From: Chloroflexota bacterium
GTDB lineage: Bacteria; Chloroflexota; Limnocylindria; Limnocylindrales; CSP1-4
Direction: 5' to 3'
DNA length: 6,931 nucleotides
Assembly: GCA_013695505.1 (NCBI GenBank)
Contig: JACDAH010000433.1
Span: 1-6,931, forward strand
The notes below the pieces were generated by a model, which made no database searches, was not told the origin of the DNA, and worked only from the letters and a program-made list of their open reading frames with translations. Each line of letters opens with the position of its first letter. Position 1 is the first letter of the stretch. A program made the position numbers and the translations under genes. Shown piece after piece: positions 5,810 to 6,931 of this stretch.

Positions 5810-6859
5810 ATGGTCACGACAACGACGAAGGCGACGCGTCGCCCGACAGACGCCCGAGAAGACCACGACCCGGGACCAGACGCCGCCTCCGCCCGCGTTG
5901 CGGCCCTCGAGCAGGTCGCCGCGGTACCCGTCCAGAGCGGCGGCTCGCGGGTGCTCGTCGGAACGGCCTCATGGACCGACCCGACGATGACCGCCGCCGG
6001 CGTCTTCTACCCGAAGGGTGCCGACAACGCCGAGGAGCGCCTCGCCTACTACGCGTCGTCGTTCCCGGTCGTCGAGGTCGACGCGACCTACTACGCCCTG
6101 CCGGCCGAGCGAACCGCCCAGCTCTGGGCCGAGCGGACGCCGCCGGATTTTACGTTCGACATCAAGGCCCACGCGCTGATGACCGGGCAGGGCACCGAGA
6201 CCCGCCGCCTCCCGAAGACGATCCGGGAGGCGCTTCCGCAGGAGCTCCAGGCCAAGACCCGGATCTACGCCAAGGACTTCCCGGCCGAGCTGATCGACGA
6301 GGTCTGGCTGATGTTCCGTTCGGCGCTGGGCCCCCTCGAGGAGCGCGGCCAGCTCGGCTCGATCCTGCTCCAGTACCCGAAGTGGGTCTTCCCCTCGAGC
6401 GAGAATCGGGCCCTGATCGAGGACGCTGCGAAGCGCCTGGAGGGCATGAAGGTCGCGGTCGAGTTCCGCAATGGCTCATGGCTGAACGAGAAGAACCGCG
6501 ACCGCACGCTTGCGTTCCTGTCGGAGCGCTCGATCCCGTTCGTCATGGTCGATGAACCGCAGGGATTCAAGAGCAGCGTCCCGCCGGAGGTCGCGATCAC
6601 GTCACCAGAGCTCGCGATCGTCCGGTTCCACGGCCGGAACGCGGCCACGTGGGAGGCGAAGAACATCCCGCCGGCCGAGCGGTTCCGCTACCTCTACTCG
6701 CGCGACGAGCTCGCCGAGTGGGTGCCGCGCATTCGCGAGGTGACGAATCAGGCGAAAGAGGTCCATCTGATGTTCAACAACTGCTACGCGAACTATGGGA
6801 CGACGAACGCCCGCGAGATCGCCGACCTGCTCGCCGAGGAGATGGGGGCTGTCGGCTGA
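5810..6859 (+). CDS. DUF72 family (YecE-like) TIM-barrel protein
   Basis: The protein has 349 residues and ends at TGA 6857-6859. Family features in order: VGTASWTDP at residues 50-58 (first barrel strand), FYP, then VVEVDATYYALP, FDIKAHALMTG, QLGSILLQYPKW, VAVEFRNGSW ending at Trp224, VRFHGRN (271-277) and HLMFNNCYANYGTTNA from His319. This is the standard DUF72 series, and the conserved D/Y, E/R/W and H/F/N/N residues cluster in the barrel mouth in known structures. The biochemical role of DUF72 is not established, so none is given. The first 45 or so residues are Thr/Arg/Asp-rich, probably disordered, and longer than usual for the family. ATG 5810 is preferred because TACGAT sits at leaderless spacing. 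An in-frame ATG at 5768 would add 14 residues, but its only purine-rich upstream sequence (AGGG, 5761-5764) is too close. The same frame stays open back across the Rieske gene, which is a composition effect. No membrane segment or signal peptide is visible. Confidence 0.92.
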   Translation: MVTTTTKATRRPTDAREDHDPGPDAASARVAALEQVAAVPVQSGGSRVLVGTASWTDPTMTAAGVFYPKGADNAEERLAYYASSFPVVEVDATYYALPAERTAQLWAERTPPDFTFDIKAHALMTGQGTETRRLPKTIREALPQELQAKTRIYAKDFPAELIDEVWLMFRSALGPLEERGQLGSILLQYPKWVFPSSENRALIEDAAKRLEGMKVAVEFRNGSWLNEKNRDRTLAFLSERSIPFVMVDEPQGFKSSVPPEVAITSPELAIVRFHGRNAATWEAKNIPPAERFRYLYSRDELAEWVPRIREVTNQAKEVHLMFNNCYANYGTTNAREIADLLAEEMGAVG

Positions 6860-6894
6860 TCGCCGGAGCGCCCACGGCTCGGCCCTGTGGCTCA

Positions 6895-6909
6895 GCTCCG
6901 CTTCGGAGC
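6895..6909. repeat. Short perfect hairpin downstream of the DUF72 gene
   Basis: GCTCCG (6895-6900) and CGGAGC (6904-6909) form a 6-bp stem with a 3-base loop, 35 bases after the DUF72 stop. It could help end transcription or stabilise the mRNA end, but no T-run follows on either strand. The window ends 22 bases later, so what comes next is unknown. Confidence 0.35.
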
Positions 6910-6931
6910 GCGCGGCCTCGTCCTCGCCTTG

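Noticed and set aside
6892..6931. Possible C-terminal end of a minus-strand gene (KARTRPRAPKRS then TGA)
   Set aside because: Only 12 codons are visible. A basic tail before a stop is suggestive of a convergent gene entering from the right, but it cannot be supported without the sequence beyond the edge.
1..6931. Signs of a mobile element, CRISPR array, tRNA, toxin-antitoxin or defence system
   Set aside because: I found no direct repeats with spacers, no transposase or integrase motifs, no cloverleaf-like stretch, and no abrupt change in composition. The genes are housekeeping or metabolic types.

Overview
The window looks like ordinary chromosome from a high-GC bacterium (roughly two thirds G+C by eye, with strong G/C preference at third codon positions that opens many long shadow frames on both strands). 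The mix of a stand-alone beta-CASP metallo-hydrolase, a short SRPBCC protein, a large-subunit catalase, a single-component-type Rieske oxygenase subunit and a DUF72 protein, with apparently leaderless starts, would suit Chloroflexota or a neighbouring soil or aquatic lineage. That placement is an inference, not something the sequence proves.

Layout, left to right. (1) Bases 1-1209, + strand: the C-terminal part of an MBL-fold/beta-CASP nuclease-like protein, whose N-terminus lies off the left edge. (2) Bases 1219-1611, - strand: a small SRPBCC (START-like) protein, convergent with gene 1 and only 9 bases away. Its 5' end looks disturbed: the fold seems to begin upstream of the only in-frame start, and a nearby ATG is one base out of frame. 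(3) Bases 1693-1909: a 217-base divergent intergenic region with a perfect 14-bp palindrome. (4) Bases 1910-4102, + strand: katE, a large-subunit catalase with a C-terminal DJ-1/PfpI-like domain and a strong Shine-Dalgarno. (5) Bases 4221-5669, + strand: the oxygenase subunit of a Rieske non-heme iron oxygenase, with complete [2Fe-2S] and mononuclear iron ligands, a bridging Glu, and an unusual His-rich tail. (6) Bases 5810-6859, + strand: a DUF72 (YecE-like) TIM-barrel protein. The last 72 bases hold a small hairpin and no supported gene.

How they work together. KatE disposes of hydrogen peroxide. The Rieske enzyme activates O2 and would need a separate reductase, which is not in the window. 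The three + strand genes from katE onward are spaced by 118-140 bases, so they are probably separate transcripts rather than one tight operon. A functional link between peroxide defence and an O2-activating enzyme is possible but only suggested by proximity.

I see no transposase, CRISPR array, tRNA, rRNA, phage gene or multi-gene defence-like system. The points most worth a second look are the His-rich tail on the Rieske oxygenase, its bridging Glu, the apparent frameshift at the start of the SRPBCC gene, and the recurring NANNNT-N6-ATG arrangement at starts that lack a Shine-Dalgarno.
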